Shown here piece by piece: positions 16,691-23,660 of a stretch of 64,000 nt of DNA. This DNA is from 3-1-20CM-4-69-9 sp963833655 (GTDB lineage: Bacteria; Actinomycetota; Thermoleophilia; Gaiellales; Gaiellaceae), in the NCBI GenBank assembly GCA_963833655.1, contig CAWHYL010000006.1, forward strand, positions 434,001-498,000, read 5' to 3'. Numbering within the stretch: position 1 is the first letter of the stretch; each line of letters opens with the position of its first letter. Both the position numbers and the translations under genes were made by a program. The notes under the pieces are model-generated. The model did not search any database and was not told the DNA's origin. It was given only the letters and a program-made list of their open reading frames with translations.

Positions 16691-16885
16691 CGCGGCGAAG
16701 CTTCGCTTCGCCTTGTTGGGTACGGCGCTTCGCGCTTTAACGCGCGCGGGCGGAGCCCGCGCGCTCTTTTGACGGTCGGCGCTTTGGCTCGACCGTCCGC
16801 CTGCCGGTGGCCTTCGGCCATCGGCGCGCGGATCAGCTCGCCTCCGGCTAGGCCGGCTTCGCCTGGCTTAGCCTCCGGCTTTCTT
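16691..16885. repeat. Cluster of intergenic hairpins between two convergent genes
   Basis: No coding signal. At least four stem-loops are packed here: GGCGAAG-CTTCG-CTTCGCC (about 16694-16712), the terminator at 16742-16770, GACGGTC...GACCGTC (16771-16797), and CCGGTGGCC-TTC-GGCCATCGG (about 16804-16824, one mismatch). Direct copies of GCCTCCGGC follow near 16850 and 16871. Structured convergent intergenic DNA of this kind recurs through the window. Confidence 0.6.
16742..16770 (+). terminator. Intrinsic terminator of the coiled-coil gene
   Basis: Perfect 10-bp stem GCGCGCGGGC (16742-16751), loop GGA, GCCCGCGCGC (16755-16764), followed by TCTTTT. It is the clearest plus-strand rho-independent terminator in the first 20 kb. 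Confidence 0.85.
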
Positions 16886-16896
16886 GGGGGCGTCGT

Positions 16897-18300
16897 TCAC
16901 GCGGGAAAGACGACCTGCGCCCTCGTTCCCTTGTCGCTGGTTAGATCCAGCTTTCCCTGAAGCTCGTCCTTGACGAGCGCGCGGACGATCGACAGGCCCG
17001 TTCCGGACGCGTCCGGGTCGATTCCCTCGCCGTCGTCCGAGATCGCCAGGAGCACCTCGCCGTTGCGCTGCGCCAGCTCGATGTCGACCGCTTCGCCGCC
17101 GTGCTCGAGGGCGTTCTGCAAGAGCTCGCTGAAGACGAGCGCAAGCGCAGTTGCGCGGTTGCCGGCGAGCGACACGTCCTGCAGCTCCGCGCGCACCTCC
17201 TTCCCGGCGGCGAGCCCCTGGACGAGCATCGCGCGGAGCCGGTCGATCAGCTCGCGCAGCTCGACGACCTCCTCGCGCTGCTCGGTCAGCACCTCGTGGA
17301 CGGCGGCGATCGCGAGGATGCGGTTGACAGAGTCCTCGAGCGCCTTGCGTGGATCCGCGTGCGGCGACCGCGCCTGCAGCCGCAGCAGCGACGCGACCGT
17401 CTGCAGGTTGTTCTTGACGCGGTGGTGGATCTCTTGCGCAAGCACGCCGCGCATGACAGCCCGCCCGTGCTCCAGGGCGACCGCAGCGTGGTGTGCGATC
17501 GAGGCGAGCAGCGCACGCTCCTCTGCCGTGAAGGGCGTGTCGCGGTCGCAGACGAGCTCGCCGATCTGACGCCGCTTCCAGCGCAGCGGCAACCGCACGG
17601 CATGCTCGCCCGAGCGCCCCTCCGGCCACGCGATGTTGCCGTCCTCGAGCACGAGCGCCGCTCCCGTCGCGTCGACCGCCTCCATCGTCGTCTTGACGAT
17701 CGCCTCGAGCGATTCCTCGAGGTACAGCGATTCGGAGACGGCTTCAGAGATCTTCGCGAGCGCCTCGAGCTCGGCCACGCGGCGCTGCGCCTGCGCGTAG
17801 AGCTGCGCGTGCTCGATCGTCTGCGCGACCTGCGCGGCGATCGCCGAGACGAGCTCGATCTCGTCGGCGCCGAACTCGCGCGGCTCGATCGTGCGCACGT
17901 TGAGGGCGCCGGCCAGGCGGGCGCGCGCGACGATCGGAACGGCGAGGATCGACTCGTACTGATCCTCCGGCAGGTTCGAGAAGAGCTTGAAGCGCGGGTC
18001 GAGATGCGCCTGGGCGGGGATCATGATCGGGCCGAGCTCTGCCGCGGCCGTGCCGGTGATGCCTTCGCCCGGCCGCATGCGCGGCCGCTTCGTCATCTCC
18101 TCCACCTTGGTGCCGTGAGTCGCGCGCAGAACGAGCTCGCCGCTGCGCTCGTCGTACAGGTAGACGAAGCAGGCGTCGGCGCCGAGCACGTCGGCGACCT
18201 TGCGCGCGACGAGGGCAAGCACCTCTTCGAGGTCGAGCGTCGAGTTGACCGCCGCAATCGTGTCGGTGAGAAGGCGCAGATGGCGCTCTCGGACGTCCAC
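16897..18300 (-). CDS. pdtaS: GAF-domain HisKA_2 sensor kinase, PdtaS-like
   Basis: A 467-residue cytosolic sensor kinase with no membrane helix. A GAF domain (~10-165, IAAVNSTLDLEEVLALVARK onwards) is followed by a second GAF/PAS-like region (~185-310). HisKA_2 dimerisation is LAQEIHHRVKNNLQTVASLL with the phospho-accepting His. The HATPase_c domain has LVFSELLQNALEHGG and ISDDGEGIDPDASGTGLSIV. This order matches PdtaS, which phosphorylates the ANTAR regulator PdtaR. The start is the GTG at 18300; a TACCCT hexamer lies 11 nt upstream and overlaps the promoter of the divergent membrane gene. Confidence 0.88.
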   Translation of the reverse strand: MDVRERHLRLLTDTIAAVNSTLDLEEVLALVARKVADVLGADACFVYLYDERSGELVLRATHGTKVEEMTKRPRMRPGEGITGTAAAELGPIMIPAQAHLDPRFKLFSNLPEDQYESILAVPIVARARLAGALNVRTIEPREFGADEIELVSAIAAQVAQTIEHAQLYAQAQRRVAELEALAKISEAVSESLYLEESLEAIVKTTMEAVDATGAALVLEDGNIAWPEGRSGEHAVRLPLRWKRRQIGELVCDRDTPFTAEERALLASIAHHAAVALEHGRAVMRGVLAQEIHHRVKNNLQTVASLLRLQARSPHADPRKALEDSVNRILAIAAVHEVLTEQREEVVELRELIDRLRAMLVQGLAAGKEVRAELQDVSLAGNRATALALVFSELLQNALEHGGEAVDIELAQRNGEVLLAISDDGEGIDPDASGTGLSIVRALVKDELQGKLDLTSDKGTRAQVVFPA

Positions 18301-18321
18301 TTGGTTTCGTAGGGTAGCCCC
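18301..18321. promoter_or_regulatory. 21-bp bidirectional promoter with a shared symmetric -10
   Basis: The heptamer TAGGGTA (18310-18316) reads TAGGGT on the plus strand and TACCCT on the minus strand. Plus: TAGGGT, six bases, GTG at 18322 (first base exactly +7). Minus: TACCCT ends at 18311, 11 nt before GTG 18300. One melted hexamer could thus serve both the kinase and the DUF2269-like gene. Confidence 0.6.
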
Positions 18322-18798
18322 GTGGATCGCTATCACTGGCTGCTCGTCTTCCACGTTGCGGGCGCCTTTCTCGTACTCGGCGGTGCCACATACGCCGCGA
18401 TCCTCAACACCGCTGCGATGCGTCGCGACCGGCCGAGCGAGGTGGTCGTCCTGTACCGGCTGGTGCGCATCGCGGTCAGCGCGGTCTCGCTCGGGATGGT
18501 GCTGACGATCGCGTTCGGTCTCTGGCTCGTGGCCGATCTCGACTTCGTCAAGTTGGGCCACGCATGGGTGATCCTGGCGCTCGTCGGCTGGGTGCTCGCG
18601 AACGCGCTCGGCGGGATCGGCGGGCGCCGCGAGAAGGAGACGCGAGTGATCGCGCAGCGGCTCGCCGCTGAAGGCGACGCACCCAGCAGTGAGCTGCGCG
18701 CCCGCATGCGCGATCCGATCACGCTCGCCTTGAGCTGGGGCAGCGGCGTGGTCGTGATCGCGATCCTCGCGCTGATGATCTGGAAGCCGGGGTCCTGA
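18322..18798 (+). CDS. DUF2269-like integral membrane protein
   Basis: A 158-residue membrane protein with four predicted helices: WLLVFHVAGAFLVLGGATYA, VSAVSLGMVLTIAFGLWLV, AWVILALVGWVLANALGGIG and the C-terminal GSGVVVIAILALMIWKPG. An early His in the first helix and the spacing resemble DUF2269/CopD-like families, some of which bind haem or copper. The GTG start is leaderless by position. The stop overlaps the next ATG by one base (TGATG), so the two membrane genes form a pair. Confidence 0.72.
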   Translation: MDRYHWLLVFHVAGAFLVLGGATYAAILNTAAMRRDRPSEVVVLYRLVRIAVSAVSLGMVLTIAFGLWLVADLDFVKLGHAWVILALVGWVLANALGGIGGRREKETRVIAQRLAAEGDAPSSELRARMRDPITLALSWGSGVVVIAILALMIWKPGS

Positions 18799-19232
18799 TG
18801 CTCGCGATCCTCCGGCCGGACAGCTGGAACCTCCCGCTCTTCCTCCACGTGCTCGGCGCCACCGTCGTCACCGGCGCAACCGCAGCCGTCTTCGTGACTG
18901 CCGCCTCGGAGCGACGCTGGCCGTGGCTGCGTGTGGTCGTGGCTCGTGCCCTGCTGCTTGCGGCGCTGCCGGCATGGATCCTGATGCGGGTCGGCGGCGC
19001 CTGGGAGGACTCGCGCTCCTCGATCGGCAACGGCTCCGGCTGGCTCGGCATCGGCTACCTCGTCGCCGACGCGGGCTTCGTCCTGCTCATCCTCGCCGCG
19101 ATCTTTGCTGCGGTCGGCGTCCGGCGGCCTCAGCGGAGCTGGCCGCTGCGCGCGGTGGCGATCATCACCGGCGTCTACTTCATCGCGCTCGTCGTGGCCA
19201 TGGTCGCCATGACAGGTAAACCGGGCAGTTAA
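18798..19232 (+). CDS. Integral membrane protein, paired with the preceding DUF2269-like gene
   Basis: 144 residues, four likely membrane helices (LPLFLHVLGATVVTGATAAV, VVARALLLAALPAWILM, YLVADAGFVLLILAAIFAAV and IITGVYFIALVVAMVAM). The first helix again carries LFLHVLGA, like the LLVFHVAGA of its neighbour, so the two are probably divergent paralogues acting as a heterodimer. Both end in KPGS, a shared tail that supports a duplication. Function unknown. Confidence 0.75.
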   Translation: MLAILRPDSWNLPLFLHVLGATVVTGATAAVFVTAASERRWPWLRVVVARALLLAALPAWILMRVGGAWEDSRSSIGNGSGWLGIGYLVADAGFVLLILAAIFAAVGVRRPQRSWPLRAVAIITGVYFIALVVAMVAMTGKPGS

Positions 19233-19277
19233 CAGAACTCTTACGCCGTGCAGGGGATTTTCCTTAGAGACGGGGAA

Positions 19278-19289
19278 TAGATTCCGAAC
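19278..19289 (+). promoter_or_regulatory. -10 hexamer of the PRC-barrel-like gene
   Basis: TAGATT at 19278-19283, six bases, then GTG at 19290. One of the cleanest cases of the hexamer-N6-start arrangement and predicts a leaderless mRNA. Confidence 0.55.
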
Positions 19290-19544
19290 GTGTCAGCTGT
19301 GCCCCTGAATCTCTCCGGTACGACCGGATTCCTGGTCGCTGACAATCGCGGCCGGCTCGTCGGGAAGGTCGAGTGCCCCATGTACGGGACGCTCCCGGAC
19401 GTGCCGGACGCACTCGCCGTGAAGAGCGGCTTCCTCTCGCGTCAGCGCCGGCTCGTCCCTGCGGACACGATCGCCGAGGTCGACCAGGCGAGCCGCGTCG
19501 TCGGCCTTCGCGTCGCCCGCGAAGCCATTCGCCGCTTCCTCTAA
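19290..19544 (+). CDS. Small PRC-barrel-like protein
   Basis: 84 residues. GFLVADNRGRLVGKVECPMYG and the end DTIAEVDQASRVVGLRV resemble half of a PRC-barrel domain (as in RimM and H subunits), a small beta-barrel for binding partners. No membrane segment. The GTG start sits 7 nt after TAGATT. The ~115 bp after the stop hold only inverted repeats, such as CCCGC...GCGGG around 19615-19635, before the convergent glnA end. Confidence 0.65.
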   Translation: MSAVPLNLSGTTGFLVADNRGRLVGKVECPMYGTLPDVPDALAVKSGFLSRQRRLVPADTIAEVDQASRVVGLRVAREAIRRFL

Positions 19545-19659
19545 AGGTCTCCAGAACGACCACGAGCCGCGCGTCTAGCCGCCACGGCTCGCAGTCGGCC
19601 GTCAGTTGGACCCCGCAGGCCGCAGAGCTCGCGGGATCAGGCTCGATTCTCTCCCTTTT

Positions 19660-21024
19660 TCAGAGAACGGACAAGTACTTCCGCAGCTCCCACTCGGTCA
19701 GCTGGACGCGGTACTCGTCCCACTCCCCCCGCTTCAGCTCGACGTAGCGGTCGAAGATGTGCGGCCCGAGCGCCTTCCGAGCCAGGTCTGACTGGGACAG
19801 CTCGTCGATGGCCTCGCCCAGCGTCTCCGGGAGCGACACGATGCCGCGCTCGCGGCGCTGCTCGGCCGTCAGGTGGTACAGGTTCGTCTCCATCGGCTCC
19901 GGGAGCTCGTAGCCCTGCTCGATTCCTTCGAGCCCGGCGTGCAGCAACGCGGCGAACGTGAGGTACGGGTTGCAGGCCGGATCGGGGCAGCGGATCTCCG
20001 CGCGCGTCGCCTGCTCGGCGCCCGGCTTGTACAGCGGAATCCGGATCAGCGCCGAGCGGTTCCGCTGCGACCACGCGACGTAGACCGGCGCCTCGTAGCC
20101 CGGCACGAGCCGCTTGTACGAGTTCACCCACTGCGCGAAGACGGCGCTGATCTCCCGCGCGTGCCGCAGCTGGCCGGCGATGAACGCCTTGCCCGCGTCC
20201 GAGAGGTGCCACTTGTCGTCACCGTCGAAGAAGGCGTTCCGGTCGTCCTTGAAGAGGGACTGGTGCGTATGCATGCCCGAGCCGTTCTCGCCGAAGAGCG
20301 GCTTCGGCATGAACGTCGCGTGGTACCCCGCCTTCTTCGCGATCTCCTTGACGATCAACCGGTACGTGACCGTGTGGTCGGCCATCGAGAGCGCGTCGGC
20401 GTAGCGCATGTCGATCTCGTGCTGCGACGGGCCGACCTCGTGGTGCACGTACTCGATCGGGATGCCCATCGACTCGAGCGCGCGGACTGTCTCCTGCCGC
20501 AGGTCGCTCGCCGCGTCGAGCGTCGTCATGGCGAAGTAGCCGCCCTCGTCGAGCGTCTCCGTCCCCTTGTCGTCGCGGAAGAGGAAGTACTCGAGCTCCG
20601 GCCCGACGTTGAAGGTGTCGAAGCCGAGCGACGACATCCGCTCGAGCGCGCGCCTGAGGACGTACCGCGGGTCGCCTTCGTACGGCTTGCCGTCGGGCGT
20701 GACGATGTCGCAGATCATCCGCGCCACCCGCGTCTCGCCCTCCTTCCACGGCATCAGCTGGAAGGTGTCGGGATCGGGGATCGCGATCATGTCCGACTCC
20801 TCGATCGCGTTGAAGCCGGTGATCGACGAGCCGTCGAAGCCCATCCCGTCGTCGAGTGCATCCTCGATCTCGCTCGGCGTGACCGCGAAGCTCTTGAGGT
20901 GGCCCTCGATGTCGGAGAACCAGAGCAGGACGAACTCGACGCCCTCCTGCTCGATCCGCGCGCGCACCTCCCTGCGGGTCTCCTCGCTCGACGTGGCCCT
21001 GTTCTTCGTCTCGACCTGCACCAT
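19660..21024 (-). CDS. glnA: Type I glutamine synthetase
   Basis: Forms glutamine from glutamate and ammonia with ATP. The 454 residues contain the beta-grasp entry DDGMGFDGSSITGF, metal ligands in NVGPELEYFLF and HHEVGPSQHEIDMRY, the ATP site KPLFGENGSGMHTHQSLF, and NRSALIRIPLYKPG with the essential Arg. NLYHLT is at the position of the adenylylation loop (E. coli NLYDLP), so Tyr is present, although no GlnE is in view. GGGAGG is five bases before ATG 21024. A terminator-type leader lies between promoter and start (21025-21095). Confidence 0.95.
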   Translation of the reverse strand: MVQVETKNRATSSEETRREVRARIEQEGVEFVLLWFSDIEGHLKSFAVTPSEIEDALDDGMGFDGSSITGFNAIEESDMIAIPDPDTFQLMPWKEGETRVARMICDIVTPDGKPYEGDPRYVLRRALERMSSLGFDTFNVGPELEYFLFRDDKGTETLDEGGYFAMTTLDAASDLRQETVRALESMGIPIEYVHHEVGPSQHEIDMRYADALSMADHTVTYRLIVKEIAKKAGYHATFMPKPLFGENGSGMHTHQSLFKDDRNAFFDGDDKWHLSDAGKAFIAGQLRHAREISAVFAQWVNSYKRLVPGYEAPVYVAWSQRNRSALIRIPLYKPGAEQATRAEIRCPDPACNPYLTFAALLHAGLEGIEQGYELPEPMETNLYHLTAEQRRERGIVSLPETLGEAIDELSQSDLARKALGPHIFDRYVELKRGEWDEYRVQLTEWELRKYLSVL

Positions 21025-21095
21025 GGATTCCTCCCTTGAAACGCAAAAAGCCTCAGGCGCCGGCAGCGCCCGAGGCCCCGTTGCCTCGAAGACGA
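21025..21095 (-). promoter_or_regulatory. glnA 5' leader with mutually exclusive hairpins (candidate attenuator)
   Basis: Read on the minus strand. Hairpin A is CGAGGC (21088-21083), AACGGG, GCCTCG (21076-21071). Hairpin B is GCCTCGGGCGC (21076-21066), loop TGCCG, GCGCCTGAGGC (21060-21050), followed by TTTTT (21049-21045): an 11-bp stem with one G-U pair and a U-run, i.e. an intrinsic terminator upstream of the gene. Both use segment 21076-21071, so they exclude each other. GGGAGG (21035-21030) then precedes ATG. The promoter hexamer TATAGT (21107-21102) would start RNA near 21095, leaving only ~7 nt before hairpin A, too little for a large aptamer. Protein- or pausing-based control is therefore more likely. 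Confidence 0.6.
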
Positions 21096-21101
21096 GAAGA
21101 G

Positions 21102-21109
21102 ACTATACC
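21102..21109. promoter_or_regulatory. Overlapping divergent -10 elements, glnA / rmlB-like
   Basis: ACTATACC contains TATAGT for the minus strand (glnA) and TATACC for the plus strand, with the plus GTG at 21118, nine bases after the hexamer. The plus transcript would be essentially leaderless, the minus one carries the attenuator leader. Confidence 0.5.
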
Positions 21110-21117
21110 GTGACGGC

Positions 21118-22101
21118 GTGCGAGTTCTAGTCACAGGCGGCGCCGGTTTCATCGGCTCGCACTTCGTCAAACGGCTGCATGCTGCCGGCGAGGACGTCGT
21201 CGTCCTCGACAAGTTCACGTACGCGGGGAATGCGGCGAACCTCCCCGACGGGACGGATGTGTATCGCGGCGACATCGCCGTGCGGGAGGACGTCGAGCAG
21301 GTCGGCGCGGTCGATGCGATCGTCAACTTCGCCGCCGAGACACACGTCGACCGCTCGATCCACGGCCCGGAGGACTTCGTGCGCACCGACGTCCTCGGCA
21401 CCCTCGTGCTGCTGCAGGTCGCGCGGGAGCTGAGCGCCCGGTTCGTGCAGGTCTCGACGGACGAGGTCTACGGCGACATCGAGCCCGGCTGGTCGTCGCG
21501 CGAGGACGATGCGCTGCGGCCGTCGAGCCCGTACAGCGCGTCGAAAGCCGGCGGCGACCTCCAGGTGCTCGCCGCTGTGAGAACGTTCGGCGTCAACGCG
21601 TCGATCACGCGCGGCTCGAACACGTATGGGCCGAACCAGTATCCGGAGAAGGTGCTGCCGCTCTTCACCACGAACGCGCTCGACGGCGAGCCGCTGCCGC
21701 TCTACGGGGACGGCCGGCAGGTGCGCGACTGGCTGCACGCGGAGGATCACTGCGCCGGGATCGAGCTCGTCCTGCGCGAGGGCCAGGCCGGCGAGGTCTA
21801 CAACGTCGCCGCGAACGAAGAGCACGAGAACGTCGAGCTGACGAATCTCGTGCTCGAACAACTCGGCGCCGACCGCTCGCTGATCCGTCACGTCGAAGAC
21901 CGCGCCGGCCACGACCGTCGGTACTCGCTCGACACGTCGAAGCTGCGCGCGCTCGGCTGGGCGCCGCGCCGAACCTGGGAAGACGGCATTCGCGCCACGA
22001 TCGACTGGTACCGCGAGAACCGGGACTGGTGGGAGCCGATCAAGCGCTCCGACGGGTTCCGCGAGTTCTACGACCGGCAGTACGCCGCGCGGCTCGCGTA
22101 A
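21118..22101 (+). CDS. rmlB: dTDP-glucose 4,6-dehydratase-like enzyme
   Basis: A 327-residue extended SDR. NAD-binding VLVTGGAGFIGSHFVKRL, the FAAETHVDRSI block, then STDEVYGDIE with the Thr-Asp-Glu catalytic triad of RmlB and YSASKAGGDL with the Tyr-Lys pair. GSNTYGPNQYPEKVLPLF and GDGRQVRDWLHAEDHC are substrate-binding blocks of the dTDP-sugar subfamily. It makes dTDP-4-keto-6-deoxyglucose for deoxysugars such as rhamnose; no rmlA, C or D is nearby. The GTG start is close behind TATACC. Convergent with the kinase gene, leaving three bases between the stops. Confidence 0.88.
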   Translation: MRVLVTGGAGFIGSHFVKRLHAAGEDVVVLDKFTYAGNAANLPDGTDVYRGDIAVREDVEQVGAVDAIVNFAAETHVDRSIHGPEDFVRTDVLGTLVLLQVARELSARFVQVSTDEVYGDIEPGWSSREDDALRPSSPYSASKAGGDLQVLAAVRTFGVNASITRGSNTYGPNQYPEKVLPLFTTNALDGEPLPLYGDGRQVRDWLHAEDHCAGIELVLREGQAGEVYNVAANEEHENVELTNLVLEQLGADRSLIRHVEDRAGHDRRYSLDTSKLRALGWAPRRTWEDGIRATIDWYRENRDWWEPIKRSDGFREFYDRQYAARLA

Positions 22102-22104
22102 TCG

Positions 22105-23535
22105 CTAGCAGCTCTGCTGCGCCTGCGCGCGGAGGCGGTCGATCGGAGCCTTGCGCCCCTCGATCGCCTGGGCCTGATCGAGCAGGTCGAGCACGCCGTC
22201 ACAGTTTCCGAGGTGATAGCGCGTGTACGCCAGATTGTACTTCGCGTACGCCTCGTCGAGCGCCCCCGTCCCGTCGAGCTTTCGGACCGCCGCCTCGAGG
22301 AGCGGGAGCGCGCCGGCGTAGTCGCCGGCTTGCATCTTCGCGTAGCCGGCGTTGTTCAGCGCGGGCCCGCTCTGTGACGAGGGCGACGCCGCAGGCGGCG
22401 TCGTAGAGGCCGTCGTGGCCGGTGCCGTCGTCGCCGGTGCCGTGGTCACGGTCGCCGTCCGCTCGACCGTCGTCACCTGTCCCTGCGACGTCACCGTCTG
22501 CAGGTGCGTCACGACCGTCGTCGGCGCCGTTGCGGGCGAGGTTCCGTTGTGACGCGTCAGGAAGTACGCGAGCAGCGCCCCTGCGATCGCACCGACGACG
22601 AGCAGCGCCGCAAGCGCCGGCCACGCGGCGGAGGTCCGAGCCGGCGGCCGCCTCGCGGGCGCCGTCGCGGCCATCGCGGCGACCGGGGCGAGCCGACGCG
22701 TCTCGCCGGCCGCGTCCGCGTACGCGGCACGCAATGCGGCAACGAAGTCGGCGCACGTCGCGAAGCGCTGCTGCGGCTCCTTCGCCAGCGCCCGCGCGAA
22801 GCAGCGGTCGAGCTCGCGGGGCACGTCCGTACGCGCCGAGATCGACGGCACAGGCGCGTTGACGTGTGCCGCGGCCTCCGCCGTTGCATTGTCGGACTCG
22901 AACGGCCGCGATCCCGTGAGCAGCTCGAAGGCGACAACCGCGAGCGCGTAGCGGTCGCTTGCGGCCGTCGCACGCTGACCCTGCGCCTGCTCAGGTGAGA
23001 GATACCCCGCGGTGCCGAGCACCGTGCCGGTCATCGTCAGCGAGTCCATGCCGGCCGCGCTTGCGATCCCGAAGTCGGCGACGTGGACATTCCCTTCGCG
23101 GTCGAGCAGGAGATTGCCCGGTTTCACGTCGCGGTGGACGACGCCGAGCGCGTGTGCAGCGTCCAGCGCGCGCGCCGCCTCCTCGAGCCACGTGAAGGCA
23201 CGCTGCGGCGGCTGCGCGCCCTCCTCGCGCAGCACGTCGTCGAGCGAGCCGCCGGCGAGGTACTCCATGACGATGTACGGGCGTCCCTCGTGCTCGCCGA
23301 CGTCAAAGATCGTGACCGTGTTGGGCTGGCCCGAGAGCCGGGCTGCGGCGAGCGCCTCGCGTGTGAACCGCTGACGAACCGAGCCGTCCTGCGCGTACCG
23401 GTCGCCCAGGATCTTCACCGCGACGTCGCGACCGAGCATCGAGTCTCTTGCGCGGTAGATGTCGCCCATGCCGCCGCGCCCGATGCCCTCGGGATTGCGG
23501 TAACGGGACGGAAGGATGTCGGTCGTCAGGGCCAC
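22105..23535 (-). CDS. Transmembrane Ser/Thr protein kinase with extracellular TPR-like domain
   Basis: 476 residues. Hanks-type kinase domain (~1-265): glycine loop GIGRGGMGDIYRA, VAVKIL, catalytic VVHRDVKPGNLLL, DFGIA, and GTAGYLSPEQAQG. A linker leads to one membrane helix (~305-325, ALAALLVVGAIAGALLAYFL), then a Thr/Ala/Pro-rich extracellular stalk. The C-terminal TPR-like domain includes NNAGYAKMQAGDYAGALPLL and DEAYAKYNLAYTRYHLGNC. It may sense extracellular peptides or wall state; ligand unknown. GTG start at 23535. Confidence 0.9.
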   Translation of the reverse strand: MALTTDILPSRYRNPEGIGRGGMGDIYRARDSMLGRDVAVKILGDRYAQDGSVRQRFTREALAAARLSGQPNTVTIFDVGEHEGRPYIVMEYLAGGSLDDVLREEGAQPPQRAFTWLEEAARALDAAHALGVVHRDVKPGNLLLDREGNVHVADFGIASAAGMDSLTMTGTVLGTAGYLSPEQAQGQRATAASDRYALAVVAFELLTGSRPFESDNATAEAAAHVNAPVPSISARTDVPRELDRCFARALAKEPQQRFATCADFVAALRAAYADAAGETRRLAPVAAMAATAPARRPPARTSAAWPALAALLVVGAIAGALLAYFLTRHNGTSPATAPTTVVTHLQTVTSQGQVTTVERTATVTTAPATTAPATTASTTPPAASPSSQSGPALNNAGYAKMQAGDYAGALPLLEAAVRKLDGTGALDEAYAKYNLAYTRYHLGNCDGVLDLLDQAQAIEGRKAPIDRLRAQAQQSC

Positions 23536-23660
23536 AAAGCTTGAACGGATGTGCCCGAAGTCCGGTCACGCAAACGATGAAGTCAGCGTTCCGTAAAGAA
23601 AACCCGCTGCACATGAGCGCCTTTGCTAGCCTCGTGCGCGTCCTCGCTGGGGTCACCTCG

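Noticed and set aside
21025..21095. Known glutamine riboswitch
   Set aside because: The predicted leader is too short and lacks the conserved cores of the glnA and downstream-peptide motifs.
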